DNA from: Oxyruncus cristatus | Lineage: Eukaryota; Chordata; Aves; Passeriformes; Cotingidae | DNA: 64,000 bases | Assembly: GCA_013399855.1 (NCBI GenBank) | Contig: VXAY01006198.1 | Coordinates: 26,927-90,926, forward strand | Direction of reading: 5' to 3' | Part shown: positions 39,301 to 50,811 of the stretch, in pieces | Numbering within the stretch: position 1 is the first letter of the stretch | How the letters are laid out: each line of letters starts with the position of its first letter | Program-made: the position numbers and the translations under genes | Notes under the pieces: generated by a model | Seen by the model: the letters and a program-made list of their open reading frames with translations, nothing else | Told to the model about the DNA's origin: nothing | Databases searched by the model: none

Positions 39301-39550
39301 CAGATTATCAACCAAGCTCTGACCGGGTTTGTCATTTTGTCCAAGCAAAACCTAATTTTGCCAATGAAGTAAAGGCTAATTAATTTTATTTTTAATAAAA
39401 ACACTGTCTTCTTCTATACCTATTAGAATTCCAGTCTTACTGACCAAGTAGTGTATGTTCATAGCTATTGGTGAAACCTAATGGATGCTATTTGGAAAAA
39501 CAAAAAATTACATCTTAGTTGAATTAGAACCATTTATAACATCTGCAATC
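36345..39550. other. Unique, partly very AT-rich non-coding sequence
   Basis: A T run of 15 lies at 36655-36669. 36840-37020 holds an unusual number of CpGs for this window, and 37490-37960 is very AT-rich. Open frames are at most 77 codons and unrecognised. No gene or RNA gene is supported. Confidence 0.6.
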
Positions 39551-39559
39551 ATACTTGTT

Positions 39560-40080
39560 TGTTCCCCCCTCTTGTGAGCAAAGTCATTCCACTGGTGCGG
39601 TCTCCCCTCTTTATTTCTTGTCATCTATAATTACGTTGAAGGGATTAATAATCGTGCATTTTATCCAGCGTCTCAGCTTGATGACAGGGCATTGTTTAAT
39701 GAGAGTACAATCAGTGTCCTGGCTCTTTGGGAGAGCCAAGGCACTGCTCACAGTGCAAATCATTGAAAATAAACATGTGGAAGCTTAAGCGCTCTTTAAT
39801 AACTCCTTTTGCTTATTTGGTTAGCAATTTTGATGATTTTGTCCGTTGTGCCGGGCTCTGCCGCTGCACAGGCATGGTTATTTATGGTGCCAGAGGAGGT
39901 TATGATCTCCTTATATAAACTACGGGACTGAGGTAGAATATAGTAAGTTCTGAGTCATAGTAAGCGCTTTAGTTCTTCAGCTGTAATGCCATTAGATCGA
40001 GAATTGGCCGTTAGACCGTAATAGAATTAGGATACTGATTAGGATACTGATGTGCCAAGTACCCGGAAAAGCTATGGATT
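39560..40080. promoter_or_regulatory. Candidate regulatory block with retained CpGs
   Basis: About 14 CpGs survive across roughly 500 bp of AT-leaning unique sequence, clearly more than neighbouring segments. They are dispersed (for example 39597, within AAGCGCT at 39786, and CCGTT, CCGGG, GCCGCTG around 39843-39864), not a GC-rich island. The block also has TAAT cores and no simple repeat apart from a 12-base tandem duplication. CpG retention can mark unmethylated or constrained DNA. Function is inference. Confidence 0.25.
40027..40050 (+). repeat. Two-copy 12-bp tandem repeat
   Basis: TTAGGATACTGA is present twice in direct succession with no mismatch. It is a small slippage-type duplication. 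Confidence 0.9.
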
Positions 40081-40666
40081 TGTTACAGAGGCACGCTTTG
40101 TCCTGTCTGTAGTTTTCATTTCTACTTAGGTATTTAGCTCATATTAGGTAATGGCAAAATGATGTTACAAAGTGGCACTGCCCATGTGTTGGAAGCAATT
40201 ACTGGATTATTACTTTCTCAGTGGTGCCACGGGGTGATGTACAGAGCTTGGGACCATATGTGCTTGATCTGAAAGAAAGGATTTAAAAAGGTCTCTGCTG
40301 GGTAAGATGCAGCTTGCTTGCAGCATTGCAGTCCTCGAGTGTTACAATTTTCGCAGTGCTTGCAAAGTTTTTTAGGGAGCACTTTCTGCCTTTTGTACCC
40401 CAGAGTTGTTCTGGATTGCTTGCCCTGCCAGGGAACATGGCATTTTCATAGGAGAAGGCTCAGTCTGAGCAGAGAGCACTGGCTCAAAAACCACTTTTCC
40501 TGCTCTCTCCTTGACAGGAATCTGGAGAAGCTTGGCTTTGCAGTGTGCGATGGCTGCAGCATTTCCTGTGCCCCAGCTCAGCTGGGTCAGGGCAGAGAGG
40601 GAGAGTGTAAACTCCCAGTGTGCAGCTCCTGGCTGGCAGCATCCTGTGCCTGCTGGAGGATCCACA

Positions 40667-40752
40667 CAGGGGGCAGAGCTTTGTCATCAGTGAAGTGAAA
40701 GGTGAGGATTGGTGCAGGGGACAGAGGTTTGTCACCAGCGAAGTGAAATGTG
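40667..40752 (+). repeat. Two-copy 48-bp tandem duplication
   Basis: Unit one starts at 40667 and unit two at 40715. CAGGGG..AGAG, TTTGTCA.CAG and GAAGTGAAA.GTG recur at a constant 48-base offset with few mismatches, and similarity fades after 40752. The minus-strand frame across it shows the duplication as a repeated LCPL-type motif, but no gene is supported. Confidence 0.8.
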
Positions 40753-41575
40753 ACTATAAATTAGGAGAGAGCATTAGAGTACCTGTTGACATGGTCCTCA
40801 GACAAATCCTCATAGATAACCAATGCTCAGGGGACCAGCATGGGTGGTGGCCCAAGGCTGTTGAGCACCAGAAGGTACCACAGAATTAGTGCTTCAGTGC
40901 TCAAAGCCTTGTTGCATGGCTGTGGCACAGCAACAGGCTGCTCTCAGCTAATTTTTGGGGGACTTGGACTCTGGTCCTGATTCAGGCAGTGAATACACCA
41001 TCTGGTGTCAACCTTTCTTTGGATGGCATCCTTTCCTGTAGATGCATTGTGGAGGACACTGCACAATGTTCCCCACACCTTATTAATGAAGGAAGCAGTT
41101 TTCCCTCAGACCCTCTTCAGATACCCAGCACATCACCAGGCAGCCTGGAACACTCTCTGTCCTCCTGCTTTATATGAGTGATTCAGATTTTTGCATAATG
41201 TATTTAATTTGTAACTTACGTATGTGGCAATTCAGAAGACATCTGAGTAGGACATTTCCTTTTCTTGTTACTGCTAGTGCTTGAAATGATGAAAACTTAT
41301 TCTTCCTCAAGGGGAGTACATGGGAAGGGTAGCCAAGAGCTCAGGCTGTGGGTGGTGGGACAGTCAGGGCCAGCAGTTTGTTCAAAGAAAGTATATATTA
41401 ATGTGGAACACAAGGGAGGGATTTTTTTCCCTCTTCTGCATCCACTTTATTTTTCAATGACAGAAACCACCTATGAAAGACAAGAGTAGTATTTTTTGAA
41501 AAGACTCCCTTTCTCCTTCAAAACCTTAATGTTACCAGTGGTCAAGTTTAGCTGACTGTTTTACGTGATTCCACA

Positions 41576-41600
41576 GGGTCTGTTGGGGAGGGGGAGTGGG
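41576..41600 (+). other. Predicted G-quadruplex motif
   Basis: Four G runs (GGG, GGGG, GGGGG, GGG) are separated by loops of six, one and three bases, satisfying the usual G3+N1-7 rule on the plus strand. It sits just before an AT-rich region and is immediately followed by CCCCC. Folding in vivo is unknown. Confidence 0.7.
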
Positions 41601-41683
41601 CCCCCAGAGGAGCAAAGGGTTCCTGCCCGCCTTACCTCTTTGTTTTAAGGCAGTTTTTTATATAACATTATTTATAATTTGTC

Positions 41684-41709
41684 TAGCATAATATTTATTT
41701 ATTATGCTA
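41684..41709. repeat. AT-rich palindrome
   Basis: TAGCATAATA and TATTATGCTA form perfect 10-bp inverted arms around a six-base loop. It lies within a very AT-rich interval and has no other associated feature. Confidence 0.8.
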
Positions 41710-41982
41710 TATATTTTATGTTTATAGAATTAAAAAATTAATGTATCTCCTAAAAATATTGTTTAATTTTATCAATTGTATTGCAGATTATTTTGCATTT
41801 ATAATTTTGATTTTGCTTTTTTTTCAGATGTATGGAAACTCAAAATGTGAAGAAATACCAAGAAACAAATATCTAGGACACCCACAGGAGTCATTAGTCC
41901 ATCACTGACCTCGCACTCTTTTAACAAGACTTGTTGACTCAGGAGTAGCCTAGAAGGGTTAGCTTGGGTTCACTCTTCATGC

Positions 41983-41984
<2 letters not shown>

Positions 41985-42018
<34 letters not shown>
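41985..42018 (+). repeat. (AC)17 microsatellite
   Basis: Thirty-four bases of perfect AC dinucleotide repeat. A pure tract of this length is likely to be length-polymorphic. Confidence 0.97.
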
Positions 42019-42019
<1 letters not shown>

Positions 42020-42023
<4 letters not shown>

Positions 42024-43890
42024 CACCCCCACAGAAACAAAAGTGTGCCTGAAATCCAGGAAGCCTAGGAACAACTGGATATTGGAGCCAAGACCCAACT
42101 ATCCCCTACCCCAGTGCCGTCCCTGCTGTGCAATGCTGGTTCATTACATCAGCAAACTTTTAGTCTGTCAACACCAACCCACATCTCCTCAGCCCTGCTG
42201 TCCTGACAACCTTGTCTTCCCTCTACTTGGTCATCTGTGCTGGCTCGGTACCCTAACCCCACTTTTCTCCTGCTCTGCGTCAGTGGTACGTGTGTAACAT
42301 TCGCTCTGAGGTGCCTTGCAAGGAAAACCGCCCTGCGGAATGAATTCCCTAATGACTCTCTCATTGATGGTTCTCACTGCCAAATGCTCTTTGCTTTTAC
42401 TTTCAGAACTGTCTGCATGAACGAGGAGTTCCTCCACTCGGAAATTATTTACATAAAGTATTGTTCTCAGCTTGCTGCCACAGACAGCAGCTCTTCTCTG
42501 GACTGGGTGAAAGAGAGCCCCTGCGATGACTTCATGGAGCAGTGCAGTTTCTGGGAATAGCAGGATGTCCCATCAGGAGCACACCTCTGCCCAAGGCGGG
42601 AGGGCTGTGTGGCAAAGGAGTTGTGGCAGAGCTTCTCAGCAACCCTATTGCTTATTTCCTGTAATCCACGCATGTGGGGGCTAAAGTCTTGAGGACAAAA
42701 CTAGTGCAAAGTGAAATTACCAATACATTTGGTCCAGGAGATCTAACAGGTTTTTTTTTTATCTTTGAGGAAATACATCTCTCTAGATATTATGCAGAGG
42801 GGGGCACATGGGAGGGCACGATGACACTAGGGAAGACTGGGAGTGATGACCAGTGAAAGCAAATGCCAGGCAGCAGTTGCCTCTGCAGGATGCATTTGTG
42901 GAGATCTGGAAATTTCCATACCCTCCTGGCTGCTCTGCCCGAGATGATAAGTGCTCGAGTACTTCACAGCAAAAAAAGTCCTGGGAAAAGCAGAACTATT
43001 TCTTGTGATAAAGGCTGGCTGCACATTTTGGGAAGATGAGCTTGTCAGGGATGCTGCTGCACTCAGGCTGAACCTGTGGGAAGTGTGCCTGTTCCTAATA
43101 AATGTTGTATTTATGTGGCAGTCATTGTGCTTTGCAAGGAGGGAGTCACAGAAATAATTAGTTAAGAGCGTGAGGTTTTTGGCACAGATTCCCTTTCTCA
43201 AGTAGCTGTGATGTTCATATATAAGAAAAATTGATTTGGCATCTAGACAGGATTTCAGCACGCTCATGGTTATGGAAATCAGCTATGGGCATGGAGGAAA
43301 TCTGTATATTGATTCATAAACTGACTTGATGACTTGTTCATGCTTTAATATTTTCATGGGCTTTTGCCCAAAATAAAATTGTCAGTAAGTACCACTTGAC
43401 TGTGCTACAGCACCATCTAAAATAGTAGGAAGAATGCAGGGAAGAAAAGGGATTTCCTATTAGGCAGAAGACTTTACTTTCTGTGCTAATTAATTTTTTC
43501 CCTATAGACGAGCATTTTTGTCATGACCCTTGCTATTGAATTAAAATGGGCACATATGTAACACCCAGTGAAAAATGATTTCCTGCAATAGCCTCCAAGT
43601 TTCATGGACACTTTTTAATTTGCAGGAGCTCAGGACATCCAGTCCTCCTACTCACACCACCATGTGCCCGTGCTGCTGGAACTGCCATGGCTGCGTGTAG
43701 GTAATAGGATGAGAAACCCTTTACTTTGGTATCATGTGGTAGGACAAAAGCCAGCATGGGTTGCTGATTCTTTTTTTTCTCCCAGGCTGGCACGGGCTGT
43801 GTTTAGTCAGCACCAGCACTGACCCATACTGCCTCGCAGAGAACGCCCACTAATAGACTGAACTCCTCATGAACATTTTTCTCTGCAGGT
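42020..43890. other. Non-coding sequence with unconvincing open frames
   Basis: Frames of 107 codons (42237-42560, plus) and 146 codons (42827-43267, minus) are open. The first is preceded internally at about 42389-42405 by a pyrimidine tract ending in AG, which resembles a splice acceptor. Neither translation shows a domain or family I know. No matching donor, promoter or neighbouring exon was found, so no gene is called. Confidence 0.55.
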
Positions 43891-43909
43891 TTAAGATCCT
43901 AATCCCTGA

Positions 43910-44370
43910 ACAACACCTCCGCCAGCCTCGTGGTTTTCTTTGGAGGCCTTCCAGCGTTGACCGATCCTGACCCTATTTGCCTTAAGCCATGTGGGCTCGA
44001 ACTGGGGGCAGTGTGGCTGCTGGCCATTGTTGAAACGAACGGAAACGATGTCATGTGTAATTTCATCTAAGATCCAGCGCGACAACAATATGCGACCAAA
44101 CACGGATCTCACTGGTAACAGTATGCTTCTGTTGTGCCTTCAGAAGGAATCAATGGCTGTAATGTGAGTCACAACTCATACATTGGGCTGTAGCAGAGCA
44201 GAATTTTCTCCACGAATAACGCCTCTTTTTGGCAAGACACGGGAAAAAAATCCTGCAGATCTATGCTATGTTGAAATGCACGCTGCAGGAAAGAGGCCTT
44301 ATATGGAAAAATACGTTTTTGAAGGTGTAGGTTGTTCCTTGTGGACTAAATCTTCCCTTGCGACAGTTGG
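43910..44370. promoter_or_regulatory. Candidate regulatory block with retained CpGs
   Basis: About 12 CpGs lie between 43919 and 44110, including CCAGCGCG at 44076-44083 and three spaced CG within AAACGAACGGAAACG at 44034-44048. About six more follow up to 44364. Surrounding DNA has far fewer. The sequence is unique and not notably GC-rich, so this is not a classic CpG island. It could be a constrained element, an unmethylated region or a recent insertion; none can be chosen from sequence alone. Confidence 0.3.
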
Positions 44371-44374
44371 TTAC

Positions 44375-45880
44375 TCATTTTCACAAAATTTCTTCAAGTT
44401 TTTTTCTATGATTAGGGTGTAGGATTAAAATATCTCTGGGGCCTTGTTTGACACTATTGTGTTTGGAACCTTACATACTGAAAGTACTCATGGAGAAACC
44501 AGGGAGATGTGTCATGGTGTCTCGAGGCGGGCTGCTAGAAACACAGAGAAATTTCCACACCCTCAGGAAGAGGCAAGAAGGCTATTTTGTCATTTGGTGG
44601 TTGGCTTCTTGCTGATTATTAAACAGTCTGCCAAACTTGGGCTTAATGAGTGATTTAAATGTAGTTTGAAGGCAGCCTTTGTTTCCTTCACCTGCTATTT
44701 TAAGAAAAATCCCTTAAAATTAATTGATTGACAAACTCTGTAATTGATGCTGTCTATGTAGCATGCACTGACCAAAACTGAGGGGAGCACTGGCATCTTG
44801 GTCGAGGCTGCTCTAAACCCTTCAGAGAACCTCTGCTTGCCCTCTCTTTATGCTCTTGGGTAGGAGAGGGCATGTTTAGTTTTCTGCTTACTCTATTCCC
44901 TTTTGTACTTGTTCATTTGCTAGGTGCATAAAGGAGAGGAGGTCATTTGTGCACATGGGATAAAGAGGTATTATGAATTCTAAAGTGTTTGCTTTATTGG
45001 GAAAAGCACAGTGAGCAGGAGAGCACAGGAACATAATGTGTGAATTTTTAATGAATGCTGTGCCAAGTGTTTGTGCACTTTTTTTTTTCTACCTGTAGCA
45101 GCTTTATTCATTTGGGAGAGTACTGCATACAAGATACTCTTTAGTAGTATGCTGGCTGCTGTTTAGTTTTAATAAATTAAATCCCTTATATCAATGTAAT
45201 ATTCTTTAGACAAGCACTTCCAAGACAGATTAGAAATGAACTTAAGGGGATTAAAAGCTTCTCTTGCTAAAAACAATGTTTCAGATGGGAAATCCACTTA
45301 TTTATGTCACTTTCAGTGGACTACATTTGTCTTTAATATGCTACTGCTAAAGACAGCAGTGCTTTGCCCGTGACTGCACCCTTTCTGCTCTGCTTTACAT
45401 ACACAGCAATGTTTATTTTCTTCTGTACAGTAAGTCGCTTTGGGAAGGATTGATGCCTTCCAATAAAACTGCTAGCAACCATTTTCTTCTTATTTAGAGA
45501 AAACAAAAGACTTAATGGATCTGGCATTTTAAATAGCATCAGTCTCTTTGTAGAATCAGAAACTATGTGAATGGAAGGTACGAAGGTACGAGCAGAGAGA
45601 AAAATCTGCTTTGATTTTCCCCTTGCCGCACTGTAGAAGGCTGAAAACATCAACTGGATGGTTCTTGCTGCCTGTGAAATCCTGGACACCTTGGGAGCAG
45701 CCTGCTTTAGGTGGTGTTAGCTCTGGTCTGTGCAGCAGGCTGAGGGGGAGGCACCAGCTCACATGATGTTTCCTCTAACTCATACCACGTTATCTGTTTC
45801 TGTATTAAACACTTGCCCAAGTACATGGTCCAGTGGTGTGTCAGTCCCAGTGGTGGCACCTGGTACCAACCCAAAATATC
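44375..45880. other. Unique non-coding sequence, no gene seen
   Basis: The longest frame (118 codons, minus, 45333-45689) has no recognisable domain. A T-rich run lies at about 45080-45090. Nothing else was found. Confidence 0.6.
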
Positions 45881-45885
45881 TTGAT

Positions 45886-46000
45886 TTTAAATATTATAAA
45901 ATATATAGTATAATAATATACTATATAAGACATAATATATAATATAATGACATATATATAGGGGGGGTGTGTGTGTGTTTATAAGTCAGTATCTGCCAGA
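45886..46000. repeat. AT-rich palindromic tract with TG repeat and shared 21-mer
   Basis: An AT-only interval contains perfect 11-bp inverted arms (45902-45912 and 45917-45927) around four bases. It is followed by GGGGGGG at 45961-45967, a (TG)n run and then TATAAGTCAGTATCTGCCAG at 45980. The last string recurs near 48031 beside another TA/TG tract, so this may be part of a small dispersed repeat. Confidence 0.75.
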
Positions 46001-46004
46001 TTTG

Positions 46005-48000
46005 GTGCACCACCACTCCTCAGGTGTAAATGCTGTTGTTGGGCAGCTTGTACATGGGATCAGATGCCACCTTTCCATGCCACAACTACCCAGTTACTGC
46101 TCCATCCGTAGACACCCAGCATGAACTGAGTGTTTGGTCAACCCAGCAAAGCTGCAGGCACACCCCTCTCCAGAGCCTCGTCCTGCTGGATATCTGGCCA
46201 TGCTCAGAGGGCTATGGACATCATGAACAGGAAGCCTTTCAGTTCTAGGCTCTGGTAGGGGCTTTCTATTAATCACCATCCAAGTCACATGATACCGACC
46301 TGAAAAAGGTTGCCTCCTGATGCTCTCACACTGTGAAGTTTCAACAGGGCAGGATCCACCTCTGGGGAATAAAGGAGGAGGCTCTCATAGGGGATGAACA
46401 ATGACAAAATTGAATATTCTGAGTATTTGCACAATTTTAAGACCATGTTTCAGTCCCACAGGAGACAATCCAGCACTCTCAGCTTTCCTAGCATCCATGT
46501 TTGGCAATCTGAACTTTCAGTTCACCTCCTGCACTACAAAAATGCACAGTTTTGGAGTTTACTCTTGACAGATGTGAATGCAATTAGGACAAAGAAGGTA
46601 CTAGGGTACAGCTGATCTCCCAAAAGGGTGAAAAAAGGAAGACCTACTCTTGAACCTCCTCACAAAAATACTGGGAAGAGGAGACTAGAGAGCCTTTTAG
46701 GACAATTTGTTTTTGCCTTTTCTTAAATGACTTAAAAGTCTTTGGTCTACAGTGAGGACAGAAGAAATGATCAGAGTAAAATGAAAAACGGAAGAAATAT
46801 GTGAAATTAATGTTTTAATTGGAACAAGGCCTTTCAGTCTATTTATTGTTGCCATTTGCATGTGGGACCATGAAACTACAGTGCTTGCTTCTTACATGTC
46901 AGCTCCAAGAGCTCAGCTATGGTTTGCAGATATGTTATTATTCAATTGCACCGCAAGATAGCTTGGGCAGAGAGGTTCCACCCCACAGAAAATAAAGTTT
47001 GTCTTGGTAACTGTGTCCCTGACACAGTGCTGGATTCTGTTATTTTAGGCATACCTTCCCCCCATCATTATTTAGAACAGTTTCACAATTTCTATTCCAT
47101 CATGTTTCATTATACAGTGAAGTATTATTTATTTAAATGATTTTCAAAGTAATTTATTTCCTGGTACCTGGTTAAAACAAGATCATTTCCCTTAACGCCT
47201 TCAGGCCATTGATACTCTTGGATCCACTGTCCAGCCTCGTTCAGTCTTCAAACACTGTTGGTGTCCCCTTTCCTCACCCAGAAGCTGACATTCAGATTGA
47301 ATTATAGTGCATCTGATCAAGCAAGGAATACATTTTGAAAGCAAAGCTCAAAGATTGAGTTGCATGACTCCCCAGGTATTCAAAAGAGCCCTACAGCGAG
47401 GCTTTGTATTAACCTTGTATTCCTGGGATTGAATGAGAATAGGCTGGTAAGCAGAAATTAAACCACCATCTTCATTTTTAACTATTTTGTTCTGGTTTCT
47501 GAAGCTAGATTTCACTCCTTTGCCTGAAACCACATTTTTTATTAGTCCTAGCATTTATCAGATATCTAAATCCCTGTATATTTCACCTGATAACAAGATC
47601 TAACTGAAATTACACCACTAGTTTTAGAGTGGGGAGGGTAATTTTCTGCACAGTAATGATGGTCTCTTCTGTTACTGTAGCCACTATGTGTGCACTGGTA
47701 TAACAACCTAGAATAAAATTTATATACATTGCTACACAGCTTATCTGAAAAAGAAAACAAAAATATTGTTCTAGAAAAAAATATATAATCAGGATCAGGG
47801 ATGGAATTTCACTGAGAAATGTGGTGTAAAAATGCTTCTCATTTTAAATTAAGCTTTCAATGGCAAGTGCTTAGCTTTCAGCAACTCCTCTGAAACCCTT
47901 TTAATTGAAGTTCCATGAAAATCTGGGGAGTTCAGCTCAAGTTCACCTCCAAAACCCATCCTGATTTCATTAAAGATCTGATCTTTCTTTATTTGCCAAT
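46005..48000. other. Unique non-coding sequence, no gene seen
   Basis: All open frames are at most 73 codons and unrecognised. No tandem repeat, CR1 tail or RNA gene was seen between the two related TA/TG tracts. Confidence 0.6.
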
Positions 48001-48002
48001 AA

Positions 48003-48083
48003 AATATATATATAAATGTGTGTGAGTGTGTATAAATCAGTATCTGCTAGATAAGTTGTTTTGTGTGTGTGTGTTTTTTTTTT
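48003..48083 (+). repeat. TA/TG microsatellite with shared 21-mer
   Basis: A (TA)n then (TG)n-like tract leads into TATAAATCAGTATCTGCTAG at 48031. This differs from the copy at 45980 by two transitions over 21 bases. A second (TG)n run follows at about 48062-48074, then a T run. Confidence 0.75.
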
Positions 48084-48084
48084 T

Positions 48085-50150
48085 AAAGGAACAGTTTCCC
48101 TTTTTTTTTAATGAAGAATGAACTCTGCTTTGTGCATGCAATGAGAGATGGGACAAGGGATACATGGGAGATCCTTCCCACTCCCCAACCCAGGATGGGA
48201 TTTGAAGGGCTCAACACACTTATTGCATCCCTCATCTGACCTATGTTTTGTATCAGACGATCACCATCATTCCTCCATGGCCTGGCTAAGGACAGTGTAG
48301 TGTTTTCGTGGTGTTTGTGTCTACACAGTACAAACACCATGATCAGCATCAGCTGAGGATTGAGCTTGCCTTGGTCAGGGTTAGGGTGTTGTCATGTTAT
48401 TTGCATGTCACTATTTTCTGTTCCTTTCTTCTAAGATCCAATAAAAGTCTTGATTATTGCTAAGGAAGGGTCTTGCTCAGGATTTATATCTGGGCAGTGA
48501 TTTCACCTTTCCTCCCTGCCTCCCTCCCCCTTCATCTTCTCTCCTTTTCCAGCTGCAGTGGCCACATATGCCTGTAACTGAGACTTTATACCAAGGCATA
48601 TTATCTCTAAATCAGTAAAACAATAAGACATCTTTAAAAATTATGTCCACAGATCAGAGGTTTTCAGCTCAGCTACAGGATCCTTTCAAAGCCATGAGGT
48701 TGGAGACATTAATTTTGCCCCTTCTGGGCAGAAAACAGTGTTCCCATTTCCTTCCAAATCAGCTCTGTTGTGTAGATTCCGGTGGGACCAAGAGAAAGGG
48801 TTCCTGGGAATTGCTGGCATTCCTACTTTTATTTTGTGTGAGACTCCAGATGAAAATGTGTTGAAAACAGTGTAAATCCTGAATTCCCCAAGGCAGAGAG
48901 TTGTGATATACTCAAGTCCTGTGTCAGTCCACGGTGTAGCAGCGTGCCAATGACTCTTCCATTACTTATCACTTGAGTACCTGTTTCTCAGTTTCATTCC
49001 ACTACTGGAGTAATAACTGATGTCAGGTTCCCTTATTTTAATCAATTATTTTATTCTATTACCATTACAACTACTACCTCTTCCACAGGGCCCCTCACAA
49101 GCTCTGCATGTTGCTATCTGCAGTTTTAGTGAATCAGATCTCAGTGTTTCTGATCAGGGTCCAGCTGGAACCACACATCTTTGTTTCATGTATTTAATAT
49201 ACTCAAAATGCACTAAATGACAGTTTATAATATCATTATCAACAGTTAAAGACATTATAACTTCAAGAAATGAAAAGAAACTGCAGCCATATGTGGAAAT
49301 GCTTTATTTTGTGCACTTTTAACCCTCACAATAGTTCAGCTGCAAAAATGGGGATGGCAATAGAGGCGGGGAGAAAATCATATGTCTGCAAAATCATTTT
49401 TCAGCTTTCTGTCCACTGCTGTCATGAAAGAGCACTGAGCTATTTGGATGGTAAATAACAACCGAGGACTAATTTATTTTTCTTCATAAAATTATTTCTA
49501 GAATTGGATTCAAATGTGTTCCTTATTACACGGTTTGATAATTCAGTGATGCTTTCCCCCCATAACATACGAGCTGATTTAAACCTTCACTCCAAACAGC
49601 CTCGGGCTTATTAAGAACAGTGTGGACTGAGTATGGATTAGGTTTAAAAGTAATAAAAAAGTAGACCTGTTGGTTAGGTGAAAAATTCACTATCAGATTC
49701 CTGAGTGCAGCTTTCTTTTCATGTGCAAACTGCATTAAATGAGGCATTTAATTCAACAAATCCATAGTTCTGATCCACCAGAAATAGAGACTGGGTTAGT
49801 TCAATTTGTAACAAACGATCTCCATATGATCAAAGTCCTGAGAGCTGATTCCAACATACTGCTTAAATTAGTCTAACACCGAAGTGTTTGGCTCTGGGAC
49901 AATATTTGGAATGTCTTACCAGAAGAAAAATTCCTCTGCACACATGGTTCCAATATCTGGGAATGCCAACCTTGCTTTTTAATGGGCTGACAGGGAGCCT
50001 CCGTGCTAACTTTCTGACTCCAAAAAGTTCTTGTGCTGTCACCCGCAAACCAGCTTGGATAATTTTTCCTTGGCTTCCTTATTAAAGCCTGAATGAAGGG
50101 ATTGTGTGGCTTTCTTAATGTCACTTGGTCTGCTTGCCATAAATTCAAGC
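48085..50150. other. Unique non-coding sequence, no gene seen
   Basis: Open frames reach 91 codons with no recognisable family. A pyrimidine-rich tract lies at about 48504-48550. No other feature is supported. Confidence 0.6.
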
Positions 50151-50154
50151 ACTC

Positions 50155-50560
50155 ATGATGAAAGCTCCACTTATATTTCGCTGGGAAATGGAATCAAGGA
50201 GAATGCACCCTCGTTCACAATAAATAACTAAAGTTGAGTTATTAAGTGTATTTCATATACCAGTGCCTTATTACATCAGCAGTTTAGATAATGGCTTCTT
50301 AAAAATACTCCTCCGCTGAAATGTATGACGAGCGAGTTGCACATAGGATCCCTATGCACGAAACCCAGCCAGCCAGCTAGAGCAGTAACTTAGGACTGTA
50401 TTAACAAATATCAAATATTTACATTTTTACATGCTGCTGTCTGTTTAGATTAAGCAACCATAGCAATAACAGCAGTCAGCAGCGAGGGCCATATTTGCTC
50501 GATCCCTGCCAGGGAATTCTCAGCTGGGATTGTTTGTTTGCTTTGTGCAGTGAAGACTTG
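50155..50560. promoter_or_regulatory. Possible regulatory block near the gap
   Basis: This unique segment has about eight CpGs, including GACGAGCGAG at 50327-50336, plus forkhead-like TGTTTGC and TGTTTAC strings around 50530-50570. The motifs are short and could be chance. It is flagged only because CpG content is above the local norm. Confidence 0.15.
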
Positions 50561-50811
50561 AGCTGTTTACACTGTAGCTCCAGTTTTAGAGAGTGCTAAT
50601 TATGCTCCACTGCTGAACCTCTCTCCTTCTCAGGATCTGCTCTTCTGCAAAAATACTTTACACTGGTCTCAAGGAAAGCAATCTGACTCACGGCAGGCAA
50701 CAAAGGGTGCCCCAGCGTCTTATAACTTTTTTTTTTTAATGTGGTAAGAGTGGCTAAATGGAAGTTCATGCTTTTACTTGCTTTCTTTTCTTTTTTTTTT
50801 TTTTTTTAATT

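Larger units (their letters stand above)
40760..41975. other. Unique non-coding sequence with a G4 motif and AT palindrome
   Basis: Apart from the G-quadruplex motif at 41576-41600 and the AT palindrome at 41684-41709, this stretch is unique. Its short open frames (at most 74 codons) resemble nothing known. 41640-41820 is markedly AT-rich. Confidence 0.6.

Noticed and set aside
42237..42560. 107-codon frame with a splice-acceptor-like pyrimidine tract near 42389-42405
   Set aside because: No recognisable protein, no paired donor or adjoining exon. Such acceptor-like strings are common by chance.
42827..43267. 146-codon minus-strand frame
   Set aside because: No domain or family recognised, and no promoter or splice context. 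Length is within chance expectation.
48378..48390. Telomere-like GGTTAGGGT string
   Set aside because: A single unit without tandem TTAGGG copies is not an interstitial telomere.
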